This document shows, piece after piece, positions 48,901-60,421 of a stretch of 64,000 nt of DNA (within the stretch, counting starts at the first letter, position 1; each line of letters begins with the position of its first letter). This DNA is from Plectrocnemia conspersa (lineage: Eukaryota > Arthropoda > Insecta > Trichoptera > Polycentropodidae), in assembly GCA_009617715.1 (NCBI GenBank), contig VTFK01000223.1:186001-250000 (forward strand), read 5' to 3'. A program made the position numbers and the translations under genes. Under the pieces are notes generated by a model. The model saw nothing but the letters and a program-made list of their open reading frames with translations, did no database searches and had not been told where the DNA came from.

Positions 48901-51900
48901 TCTTCTTTCCTCCATACTCGCTTTGTTGTTATTATTATGTGTTTGATTTTAGCCCATTCGCTGAAATTTCTCTCGTGTCGGCTTTTGCTAATTAGTTTTT
49001 AGGTAAAATGATTTAAGTTTGTTAAACTTGTTATATGGCTACACGAGCTGCTTTAGTTCGTTCGTGAAAACTTTTAATTAATCGTTATTATTGCATCACT
49101 AACTGACTGGAAAATAATTTAGAAGCATCAAACAATAATTGCTATTGAGCCAGTAATGATATTATCGTTAGACCTTGAAACTTTACTACCCATTTGGGCT
49201 TGGCATTATTAAAGTAAAGAAAATTTTAAAATAAAATTTGTTTAAGCCTGTGGCTTAGTTGGATCAGAATATGAGTAATTTGATGGTTAATAACAAATAA
49301 CCATTGTTCAGATCGATAATTAATCAAATTATACACGATTAATAGTTCTAGACACGTCAAACTTGTTTGCTTCGCATATTCCATAAGTTTTTTTTTACAT
49401 TTGCAAAAATGTATAACTTTTGTAAATTAACAATAATTTTAGTATTTTTTCGGTGTTTCTTTAGTAATGGAATATTTTTTGTTTCGTAATTTTTAACTCA
49501 AAATCAACAATGGCAGTGGGAAAAAATAAGATAAATTAATTTGCATAAAATATAAATCGCATAAAAAGAGACTACTGTATATGACTAAAATTATGCATTT
49601 TTAGAACATGTAATTATTTTTATTGATGATGTTAAATAGCAAACTTTGTAGTATCTATATCAATTCCTTATGTTAGAAAGATTGCCATATACAAAAAACG
49701 ATCATAAACAATTAAACATGCTATAAAAAACTGATATCATAGTTTTGAACTGTATATTTCAGTTTTTAAATTTTAAAATTCAAGATTATATTTTAAAGCT
49801 CTAAACTTGGAATTAACCATGCGTTTGAACGAGCAGTGCTCGCGCGCGGCTCACGTGTCGTATCGCATCAACCCGAGCGCTGCTCGCCTGTTTCGACTTG
49901 CTTGCATTAAAATATCTTAATTTATATCATTGTCTATCTTAAAAATATGAAATTTATCATTACAAAAATCTATGAATTTTGACGAATATTTATGAAAAAA
50001 TATTGACGACGTCTATAAAACATGATTTTATATAAGATGTTGGTAAATTAACATATTTATGTACATATATAAATATATATTACTAACAAATAATGGTTCA
50101 GAATTCTAAATTTTAATTAATTAATTTTATTTTTTGGCAAAACTCTTGTACTGAATTAACACAAAGGAACGTACAAATATAATATTAATATATTATAGTA
50201 TAATAATAACCTTTTTTAAGATTATACATTTTTATTAAATTTATTATAATTTAATTTAATAAGTTCCATTAGGTAGCATATTTCTTACGTCAAAGTGTTT
50301 TCTTCCTTATAATACACCATTCATCTAAGTATAATTAGGTTAAAATGAGATTTAATTAAAATCTACTTTCAAACATTCCTTCGTATTCATAAGGATTTCA
50401 AATAATTTAATGTGAAACTCATCATACCCATTATTAAAACAAATATAATTAGAGTCTTCCTGCTGAGCTCGAGAGTCCGAATTATTCGACACTCCTACGT
50501 ACAATTAACGTCTAAGAAGTTTTCTATTATATTACATTCATATGTACAAAGGAGTGCATGTTATGTGAAATGCGAGAGTTTCATGTTTGTTACACAAGGG
50601 AAAAATATCACAAATATACGTCTTCTCGTATGGTTGACATGTGTATAAAGCATATTTTATATGGCATTTTGCTTTATTGTATTGCAATAGCATCTTGAGT
50701 GGTAACATTGACACAGATATCAAAAAAATGGTACGATAACAGGCTTTGACAGACATAAAAGTGGTTTCATTACACACGATATACACAAGAGGATACTTGA
50801 ATCTTTCAGACTGAGACATACTCGTGTATTATTTATGTTGATACCCCTAATAGAATGTTAGTCACAAATTTTAATGAGCACTTTAATGCGAATTAAACCT
50901 TAATGTCGATTTTATGTATTGTGTATAACTCGAATAAAGTGATTGGATTCTTAGAATATATGGACATGTTTATAGCGAAGACACACATACAAATTGGCTT
51001 GATCGATGCTTTCTAATAATATATTTCTAAAAATAGATAGTTGTGTATAGTAAATATATTTATTAGATATACTGAGATATTTTGCTTTGTGTTATAGTTA
51101 AAATATTACAAAAAACAAGCATTCATATTCCATAAAGTAGAGCAGCGGTAGAGAACTGAAACACCGACAATGAAAATTTAATGAATGGGTTATAAAGAGC
51201 ATTACAGTATGCTTCGGTTGTTAAGACAAAAATGAAAAAAGTTAACTTATTTTACGATTGATAAAAGGAAAAGATTATTATTCTTGAGACTATTAGGTTA
51301 CAAATTGTATTTGCTTTATGCATTTGTGATTATAAAGAAATATGTAATGATCGTTATATTATATATTTAATTAGATATCATTTATCCATATCAATTTTTT
51401 TAATCTTGTTATGAACCAATTGTTTAAATATACTATATCCGACTTTAAATCAGCAAGCGAATTAGTAGAAACGATTCAATAACAATCTGTTATTGTTTTG
51501 TAATACCCGAAAATCTTAGAATCAGTTATATAATTAAGGAGGTTTGACTCCCTATAGTACTTGGATTGTTACGCTTACAATTGTTTTATTTTATTTTCAA
51601 AGAAGTTAAAGTATACATAGGTATTATATTGTATAGGTAAATGCGCCTGCCTGTATCACAAATGATAACAACCTTTATTTTTCATTATACTTGTTTTCAA
51701 GTTCCGAGAAATGAGACGCTTCGTGAATATATGTATTGTGCATTAATTCATTTAACTGCAAGTACAGGTGTAAATTGAAAAGTAAGAATGTCCGGATGCG
51801 TAGTGACTGAAATTCCGGCTGGTGTGTCTGTGATGGTACTTTTCTTGAAGTAGAATGCCGAAATGGAGTATCAAATGAGGGGATGTGGCTCTTATAAACA

Positions 51901-52429
51901 GGCTTTTTAGATTATTAATTTTCAGCAGCTTCGATCACTAAAGTGCGGGCTTAATTCGACCAATTAGGTTAAAGAGAAGAGCAACATTTGTAGGATCCCA
52001 AAACTATTTTTCGGGGTTTTCTGAGTCTTTGTATATAATTATTCAACTCTTAACGTTCGTTATCTTTAAGGATGGTCAGCCATAATAGTTTCATACATAA
52101 GTATATTCTTTGCCAGTCATAATGCAATAATGAGCATTGTAATGGACCAATAAGAACGCCTAAAATAATTATCTATATCAGGACTCGAAATTTTTGTTGA
52201 TTGGAACTGTAGAAAGTCCCAACTGTGTTTTGATTTGAAAAGTCTGTATCGGCGGCTAATTTCTCTAGCGATATGATATGTATTAAAATGCTGTTTAAGT
52301 TACAAAACATACGTTCCTCTTTAATTGTTTATGTGTTCAATTCAATATCTGATATTTATATAGATCTTAAGGGGCCTTGTTATTTAGATGTCGTCTATTT
52401 TGTTTTTGAAAATATTGCATAGAGCTCTG
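45979..52429. other. Spacer with scattered GC-richer blocks
   Basis: No gene recognised. The blocks 46640-46930 and 48540-49000 look unique and constrained; the second has a 91-codon open frame (48720-48995) without a known domain. A GC-rich patch at 49830-49905 holds paired GAGC/GCTC motifs. A weak acceptor-donor junction, TTTTTAG|GTAAAA, lies at 49002-49003. Confidence 0.35.
47425..47460. repeat. Perfect 16-bp-stem hairpin
   Basis: ACTATAAAATTAAAGA is followed by AATA and its exact complement. It lies in otherwise unremarkable AT-rich DNA; no element boundary was seen around it. Confidence 0.9.
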
Positions 52430-53140
52430 TGTGAAACGTAACCATATTATAGCACGCCGGGGAAAATCCGAGTAAAGCACCTAGCTCTGAAAGCTAGGCT
52501 TTTTATGAAAATTCATATTCAGCCTGCACGCTTTCATAACTGCACATATAAAAATCCGTCACGACTGTTGGTAGACGTGACGGATGATTTCAGTCTGTGG
52601 TGGTAGGCATCACATAAACACCTTGCTCGGCGCCAACCACCACCATCGTTTATTAGCAAAAAGAGATACATGCAGGCATTGCTCGACACCAAGAAGCTCC
52701 GTTACGAGCCGCGTGCACCATGATGGGCCTATTAGCCGTTTTCAAGAGTGCACTCGTTTTCTCGGTGCACATTCAACGCGCCGGCCTAATGTGCCATCAT
52801 CAAGCCGGCAAGTATTTAAATGAACCAACGTCATTAACCCGAGACTGTGACCCGGCAACGGCCACTTTAATATTAATTCCCCTTGCCCAGGGGCCGCAGT
52901 CGTAAATTGACAAGACACCGCACGGAATAGTAATTTAATGTCTACGCACAGCTTGCAGTCTTTGCGTTTGACTGACTCGATTGGATGGGAAAATAACAAA
53001 GGTTCGGTGAGAGAATGTAATATGGAAGCTAGGATGATATTTTGGGTTGATTTATGTCTTGATAGTACATAACTTATCAGGTTACTTAATAAGTATGAGT
53101 TATTCCTATGTGAAAATAATTTAATTAAGGCATTCATAAT
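52430..53140. other. GC-rich, structured, conserved-looking block
   Basis: This is one of the GC-richest unique stretches in the window. It contains two strong hairpins 55 bases apart: CCTAGCT/AGCTAGG with a 5-base loop (52480-52498) and ATCCGTCACG/CGTGACGGAT with a 12-base loop (52554-52585). The longest open frame of the window lies here on the minus strand (52742-53137, 131 codons), overlapping others on the plus strand, but no domain is recognisable. A structured non-coding RNA, an untranslated exon or an enhancer are all possible. Confidence 0.4.
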
Positions 53141-53841
53141 GAACTGGCCCCAGTGTTTCTAATACCATAATACCTTAGTGAAATTATTTAGAATAGACAT
53201 TAAAAGATTAATTAGGAAAGAGTTATAATATTTAAATATATATATATACATACATATATATACATATATAATGTATTGATTGTGTCCGGGTTATAGAGTA
53301 CGAGTCTTTATTTTATTAAATTGTTTGTTGCGCAAAAAAGTTGAGATGGGTTGTTCATGAGTGCGTCCGCGGGTTGCAAACGTTTCCGAAGTGACAAGCT
53401 GGACCAGAGGATGATAAGAGAGAAACGGCGGTTTCTGCGATCTTTGCTGATCCGAAGTTTAATCGGCATCCTCACGTTTGAAGTCTCTTGAAGTTCGGGT
53501 GCCTTGAACTCCGATGTGAATGTTCAAGTTTGTGTCAGACAAAGTATCGGGATTTCTGGTATCCAGCGTCCCAGTTTTTATTTACATTCATGGCTTTTCC
53601 ATGGTGAATTTTGTGGTCCGCTTTCTCCTAGTAGTATGACTAATTATGAAAGAGTGGCGAATTTTTCCGAAATAAATTGCTGTTGGGCGATAAGGTAGAT
53701 TAAAAACGGTTACGCGCTTAATCTATTTTAAGGCGATACATATTAAATCCTATATTCATTTTGAAGCGTACTTTAATATGTTAAGTGGTCTCCCACTGTG
53801 TTTCATTTTAAATAAAAAACGATTTTCAACAGCTAAACTAG
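53141..53841. other. Microsatellite followed by GC-richer block
   Basis: A TA/TACA microsatellite occupies about 53236-53272. The block 53330-53700 is GC-richer and has a 64-codon frame (53504-53698) with no recognisable domain. Confidence 0.35.
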
Positions 53842-54838
53842 TTATAATGTGCGTTAATCCTACCAATTGTAAATAGGGAGTGTTTCAGTTGATAAAGATT
53901 ATACTATATAATGATTTATTATTTATTTTAATAATTTATTTAGCTTAATAGATAATTTTTACATCAAATAAATATTAACTAAACATATATATAATATATA
54001 ACATAAACAGAAAAAAAATATATGTATTACATTTTTTTTAACCATTTAACCATTCCAATCTATCGATTATACTTCTAAAACTAGTATATCTATTTTATTT
54101 AAGATTACTCTCATTGCCCTATTTTGTAATTTTTGCAACATTTGTTTATCTAATTTATTAAACATATCTAATATTGTCGCACAATAAATAAAATGGGGCA
54201 ATATGCTACTCTTATATATTTTTTTTGTGTTTACACTAAACATATTTTGACAATATTCTTTTAATATGTATAATATTTTTTTAATATGTAATTACAATGT
54301 TCCTTAATTTTTTATATTATTAAACTTTTTATTATCAACTATTTATATAAAGAGCTATCTGTAACTATTTTGATATTATTATCTAACGTATTTTTATAAG
54401 AATTAAACATACATATATTTTAAGTACATTATTTTTTAACCATATTATCATTGCATATTCTTATTATACTATTTATTTTTGTCACATGATAAATAATAGG
54501 GTTATTATTTATGAACTAAGAACTCTTACATTTTATTTTAATTTTATAAAAATCCCACTTGGAGGATATTATCTGTTTTTCTGAATATTAGTCTGATTAA
54601 TTCATTTAAAAAATGAGCTTAAAATATTCAGAAAAAACAGGTAAACTCATCTAGGTGAGATTTTTTATAATATTAAAATAAAATAAAATAGTTTATAAAT
54701 AATAACCCTATTATTAATCATGTGACATTAATAAATTATATAATATGCAATGATAAATATATTTATTATTGCATAGTATAATATTCATCAACTGAAACAA
54801 TCTCTATTTACAATTGGTAGGATTAACGCACATTATAA
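53842..54838. mobile_element. 1-kb foldback element, left arm split
   Basis: The outer arms (53842-53926 and about 54750-54838) share TTATAATGTGCGTTAATCCT followed by ACCAATTGTAAATA in inverted orientation. The inner arms (54448-54595 and about 54605-54750) pair around a centre near 54600, with blocks such as AATAATAGGGTTATTATTTA and TCAGAAAAAACAG. The right arm is continuous, while the left arm is interrupted by about 520 bases carrying a LINE fragment. Target-site duplications were not clear. Confidence 0.8.
53927..54447 (-). pseudogene. LINE reverse transcriptase C-terminal fragment
   Basis: On the minus strand, about 54075-54300 reads ...KKIYKSSILPHFIYCATI, then LDMFNKLDKQMLQKLQNRAM followed by RVIL. 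This is the thumb/connection segment of LINE-type reverse transcriptases (ILPHF.YC...LQKLQN.AMR.IL). Sequence before it (to about 54400) is in frame apart from stops, and sequence after it carries a further stop. The minus-strand 3' end (toward 53927) becomes an AAAT-rich tail, as expected of a 5'-truncated LINE insertion. It interrupts the left arm of the surrounding foldback at a point where the intact right arm is continuous, so it is a nested, later insertion. Confidence 0.8.
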
Positions 54839-56305
54839 TCATAAAATGGGCTAGTTCGACTGGCTGAAGAAAACATGGGGTTTTCGTTTAAAATGAAACT
54901 CTGATTAAAGTGTGCTCCATAAATCATAATTTAAAAAATGACTATTTAATTTAAAAAAATAGCAATAAAATATTGTTATACATACATATGTATGTAGATA
55001 AACGTATGTAACTTCTTTAATCTATTTTAAAGTTTACTTCATAATTTGAAGAATGATTAAGAATAATGACTTAAATTTAGCTGCAATGCAAGTTTCATAT
55101 TTCTTTTGAAGGTTCTCTTCATAGAAATTCTATACGCGTCTTGTTAACTAGACATATTGCTCGCACGAAAGAATTGTAGCGCAAGTCAAATTTATCATCG
55201 TTGAAACAGTATGTTGAAAACGTTTACATTTGGAGTGGCACGAATTTGGAATAATATTTTTTGGCAAACGACCTGTTTTATTAAATGGAGACCAATTTGT
55301 CTCGAGTATTTTTTGTTGCCACGATAATTAGTTTTGTTTGTATATTTTTTGCGAGCTGGAAAGATGCAACGTTCAAAGAAACCTTCGTGTCGTAAAGTTA
55401 CAACACGCCAACTTTAAGCTCGACGATGGCATGTCCGTGAAAGCTCGTAACATAACGACGCCTTCAAAGTCGTCTAATTTGCCAAACGCCATGAGCACTT
55501 TTACACCGCGATTTTATCGATTGGTATTAATCTCTCGGGAAAAGTTGCGAAATGTCTATATTTCTCGAATAATGCCTACTGAAAGTATCTAAAATAAACA
55601 GCTGCACTTATTTCCTCCACACCGTCCTCTCAAAAACATTTCAGATATAGGTACAATATGATTATTTATCATTTGAAGTGCTAGTACTCTGTACTAAAAT
55701 TTTATTGTCATTAGCATTAATCTCTCGGTGAAAGTTGTAAAATGTCTATATTTTGCATCGTTGCACGCGTAATTTACGCTTGAGCGTTACTGTCTGATTA
55801 GTGCTAATCCGACACCGGTCTGAAGTTGTCAGATGGGTCAGATTAATAGCCGATCAGGTGGCGTGCCGACGTAATCCCCGGATATTGGTTGTATTATATA
55901 TGGACAGATTAAACGCTATTGAAAGATTTTTGAATGAGCGAAATTTCGTTCCGGTGAAAACGACCGTGAACCTATCTACGTATTGTGGTGTCGTTAAGAA
56001 TACGTGTCGTGAATGCTAATTAATAAAACCGGCACACACGTGTGAGAGTTGCGAGGGTCACGGATTTGGAAATGGTCCACGGAATAGATTTTAATGACTG
56101 TGAATTTGCTGGTAAATTATAATAAAAGCTATGATTTATGTACATAGATATGATATAATAAAAACAAATTTATTATTTTTTTGATAAGAAAATTATTAGA
56201 TATTATATAATAGATTGTATGTTTTTTTGTTATATATGCAGACACGTAGTTTAATAAAAGTTTTGTCCAATTCTCGTCTGATAAATTATCTCGATTCTTT
56301 TTTTA
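54839..56305. other. Unique region with GC-richer block and local duplication
   Basis: The block 55090-56060 is GC-richer. Within it the segment starting at 55521 (TATTAATCTCTCGG, AAAGTTG, AAATGTCTATATTT) recurs at 55711 with about 80-85% identity over 46 bases, an offset of 190 bases. An 84-codon frame (55338-55592) spans the first copy and matches nothing known. Confidence 0.4.
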
Positions 56306-56800
56306 GTGTTGTTGTCTATGGCCGAATGAAATCTGAGAAACCACAGAAGGATCGAAAAGTGGCAACGATGGTCTGACGAGTTTGATGAGCAAAAGTGCCG
56401 AAACTGTATTAGTCTTGAACGAAACTCTTATTGAGGGTAATAATTAGATTCATTTGCGACAACCCGCGTTCACTTTCACCTTTCAAAATGGAAATAGAAT
56501 TCTTAGCATATATCAAACGCAATATTTTTTCAGGATGTCTTTTCGAAAATGTATTCGCAAAATCCACAAATCATTGCTTTCGTTTAGTGGTAGCCTGATT
56601 GACATGTTCCTAATTTCCATCTCTTCAAATGTCAATTGAACATCAATATCTTAAGGCCAATATTTTTGGTGAAATACGCGAGTCATATAAAAACATTTTT
56701 GCTATCTAGCATCCTTTTTTCAATTGACTCTTTCAACGTGGAACAAATTGTTTTCAAGTTAATAGGGAGGACATTTATTGTAGTCAGGTAGAAGCGTTTG
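56306..56800 (-). pseudogene. hAT transposase remnant, ZNF862/KIAA1586-like C-terminus
   Basis: The minus strand reads, in family order across frameshifts, a decayed YFTKNI..DVQLTFEEMEIR segment (about 56600-56680), KGESERGLSQMNL (near 56446-56480; family form ECERGFSQMN), and NTVSALLLIKLVRPSLPLFD (56340-56410; family form VSALLFIKLVGPPL..F.P). The order and spacing match hAT transposases related to the domesticated vertebrate proteins ZNF862 and KIAA1586. Stops and frameshifts show it is inactive; the catalytic domain is missing and no TIR was found. It lies about 390 bases from another hAT remnant on the same strand, from a different lineage. Confidence 0.8.
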
Positions 56801-57189
56801 CCCCTCATTTAATGAAAAATTAAAAAAAAAGCGTTTTTGTCCCCTTCTCCCTGGAAAAAGCAAAAATGATGTCCCTGATTCCAAACCAGAAATTCTCGGG
56901 TTATCCCTTAAAAAAAAAATTAGATAAAACATTCTCGAATCTATCCCGAAAATATTTAAAAAATGTCATTTCGGTGAAATCATATCGGAATACATTTTTA
57001 CCGGTGTATATATATATTTTTAATATGTATAGCGAAACAAAAAATCCTGTATATATGTATATGATACTAATACATATAGTACATATGAATACATGTGTAT
57101 GCATATTTTACGAGTTACACATGTCAGTATTAAAAAAATTATAACTAATTAATGGGATATCTAAGCTTTGTTTAAATAAACATGGACAT
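56801..57189. other. AT-rich spacer between two hAT remnants
   Basis: A C/T-rich patch near 56845-56865 and an open frame of 92 codons (56866-57144) match nothing known. It may contain decayed ends of the neighbouring elements. Confidence 0.35.
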
Positions 57190-57498
57190 TTTATATTCGG
57201 CTCGATAATTAAAAGAGTAACTCGAAGATCATGGTCAAGACCCCTGAAGCACGACGGCTTGTCATTTTTAATTAGAACAAGAGTTGAACAACTTTGTTGA
57301 AATTGGAAGCAGAACTGTGACAGCCTTGTCTAGTATCCGAGGATATTTTTTCTTAACCGATATCCAGAAATCAGTCACTGAAACTTGGACGAAGTTCAGT
57401 TTTAGTGTTCCGTCGTTCCTCGATTCAATAAATTCCTCTCGAATTTGCAGAGATAGTGCTTCTGTTAAATTTTCGGCATTGGTTTGTAAATTGTGTAC
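57190..57498 (-). pseudogene. hAT transposase remnant, ZBED5/Buster-like C-terminus
   Basis: On the minus strand a continuous frame (57498-57271) reads ...ALSLQIREEFIESRNDGTLK, then LNFVQVSVTDFWISVKKKYP, then ..ILDKAVTVLLPIST. This matches the ZBED5-type hAT C-terminal region (EEL.EL..D..LK..F..V.L.EFW.SV..EYP.L...A...LLPF.TTYLCE). The expected TTYLCE is lost, and after a frameshift LDHDLRVTLLIIEP (57198-57240) matches the family's LRVALS.I.PRI tail. The gene is dead. The lineage differs from the hAT remnant at 56306-56800. Confidence 0.8.
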
Positions 57499-60417
57499 AA
57501 GTAGTCAAATTATATTTCTTTTACGGCAAAGTTAAAGCGATGTTGTTGAGCTAAATCCACAATAATCGTGTTCTTTGGTACATTTTCAAGATCTTTCCGT
57601 TTATTTTAAAAATACTTTAAATCATTAGAGCATATCAATATATGTTCATTGCATTTTTTTAATTCGGTTCATTCAGGTGTTTAAATTATTAGCGATGTAT
57701 ATGCTAGTTTGGCCAACCAGCTATTATCTTCAAAAGTATGTTGCTAACTCGTATCGAAGGTCATACAAACTAGTCAAAAATTGCCTCTGAATATAAAACT
57801 TAGTTCACTGTGAAAAAATAAAAAATTATATTCTGATTCAATTTCTATAAAAAAAATATATAAAAAAATAGGGTTCTTGATTTAATGATTTGTATGACGT
57901 TGTTGCTTTGTGATGTATGCAGCAGTTTGTAACTGTAGTCGTTTTACACAGGACAAAAAATCTTTTTTATTACCCATCATTGCCGCAAGGCAACCCATGC
58001 AAATAATTGTGCAAATATTTAATTGATCTGTTACTATAAAATAAAGAAGCGGTATTTGGGAAGATACGCTAGGCAGTTAGTTCTTCAGGGATAGAGAACA
58101 TATAAAAAAAATCCAACTCATTTACCTATGTATACTTATGAAAATAATATTTATTTATGTATATTACTAAAAAGTATATTAGTCAAACCGATATAAATTA
58201 TAAATGTCACAAATATTATGCGATAAATTATTAATTATAATATATGATTGTGATGCAAAATATAAATAAACAATATTAATTCTGAATACGCAAATTAGTT
58301 GTAATTGAACCCGAGAGAATGTCATACATATTTATGCCATTAGGGTGAACAGTGATATTTAAACTGGGCTTTCTAAAAGTATTAATTCTGCTTTATAATT
58401 TACATAAAAAATATATAAGTAAAGATAAAAATATATGAATAAATATTAATCAAAATTCAAACGATAAGATTTAATATATTTAGTTCCATAGTAATAACAT
58501 TGAGTAATTTATTTTGAGGTACAATATATTTTTATATATATTGTATATTGTCATACTATTGTTTTGATTGCTGCATATGTAATATGTTTTAATTTATTCA
58601 ATAAAGATAAACGCATTATCTTTATGACTTCTGGAAACAGATTATAAAAATATTATCGTGTGCTTGATAAATTCTCGATGTTGCACACCAGGGAAAATAT
58701 TATCTTTGATTTATTTAATTTTCATTGTAATTTTTTATGAATATTATGTGAATAAAATATATCGTGTGCTTTGTTCATTTTTACATTAATGTTTATTTTC
58801 TTTCACATTAGGATTCCTTGTATACACTTTCTTTCACTCAAACGACAAATACTAAAATTTTAGGTATTTCTAGCTTATTGATATACAATATTAATCGTTG
58901 CTCATTTTTATCGTTACTTTACTGGCTGAAGGAATATGTGTGATAGGATTTTTTGATAAATAAATCTGTGAAAAATAATTTATTATAGCATAGAGCCTTT
59001 AGAACAAAATTGAACAAATAAGCTTGGTTTTGATTGCTGAAAGCAACAATGAATAAAAAAAATATTTGCTGTAAGTTTTCTTTTAATTCATTAAATAAAA
59101 TAAATTATACGTAATGAAATATAGTATTATAAATATATAGTATATCGATTACATGTATTTGTTAATAAGTAAAAGTTACTTGTAGTGCATGTTACACAAT
59201 ACAATATATCATGAAACGCGGTGAATTCTTTTAAAAATCTGACCTATTTTTCACTAGCAAAAAATATATACGTATGGCGTGATGATACTTATTTGTGACG
59301 TGTTCAACTGTTCAGCATTATCGTGAGAACGATACTGTGTTTTTTTTCTTAAAATACTATTATTAACTGTGTTTTATCTGAAAATCTGATTTTAGAGGTT
59401 TCGGTAGAGCCACTGAAAATGTACATATCATTTAAACGTCGTAAATATAACCTCACGCGATGTTCATAGTTATAAATTAGATTTTTCCTTATATATGATT
59501 CACTCCGTAGTCAAATTTTGTGGATTTAATCACATTAGCAAACAATAAGTTAATGTGTAATTATTCGCGTTTATCAGATAAGCACGTAATTGAAAGCGCT
59601 TAAACTTCATCATTTATACATATTGTTTTAATGTAATTTTATTAAAATAATAACTTAGATTACCTCAACGTGACGTGTATTTTGGCGTAAAGGCAAAAAC
59701 CATTTGGGGAACTACACGAATGTAATTTATAAGCGAGAGCTTTTTATGAACGCGATAAAGCTTAATAAAAAATATATTTTATAAGCAAAATTTATGTTCC
59801 TGTGGCATATTTATATCTTGTTATTTATGTATATGTAAAGATCAGTTTTATTACAATTTTAATATAATAATTATATTATGATAAGTGAAAAGTTATATTG
59901 TAATTAACTGCAATTTTAGTTCAGAGTTTTGTGCACGCAGCTTTCACTTTGCATAAATTAAACTTAGTTATTTTGTACAATAAATTACTTTAGTGATAGT
60001 TAGTTAACGAACATTTTTTGAATAATGCAAAAAGGAAATTATACTTTGCCCTGTTTTATATAACATATACAGTAATATAATGTGAAATATAATATAATAA
60101 AATAATATGTAAGTAGTTAAGGGAAATATTTATCTAAAGAGCTAAACTTTTATTTGAAAAGAGCTTAACCAAAGAATACAATAAAGAACGAATGTTTTAT
60201 TGTAGTTATAATATTGAAGTGTATTCTATTTTCATAATTTATTAACCATTGCGCTGATTTATTGTACGAAAGTGGTATAAAGCATAATTTATCGTTATTT
60301 TTGACACATGTTATATTCACGTATAGGTTTTATGCTTTTTTATTATTATAAAATATGTGAAATATATTTCATCAAGATTTTATTAAAATAATCCCATATA
60401 AACATGCACATTTTATG
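57499..60417. other. AT-rich spacer, no gene seen
   Basis: Very AT-rich, with no recognisable domain, RNA gene or element boundary. The first 300 bases may include decayed upstream parts of the ZBED5-like hAT. Confidence 0.4.
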
Positions 60418-60421
60418 TTAA

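Noticed and set aside
48720..48995. 91-codon plus-strand frame
   Set aside because: Composition is skewed to Tyr/Phe/Ile/Ser as expected of T-rich DNA; no family recognised and no splice context.
50538..50819. 93-codon minus-strand frame overlapping a 78-codon plus frame
   Set aside because: No domain, and both strands are equally open, consistent with chance.
51148..51175. CAGCGGTAGAGAACTG resembling a hAT terminus
   Set aside because: No inverted partner or target-site duplication in the following 2 kb.
52742..53137. 131-codon minus-strand frame, the longest in the window
   Set aside because: It has no recognisable domain and overlaps plus-strand frames; it lies in a GC-rich block where stops are rarer. 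Kept only as part of the block description.
54655..54665. CTAG|GTGAGA acceptor-donor-like junction
   Set aside because: It lies within the arm of the foldback element and lacks a pyrimidine tract.
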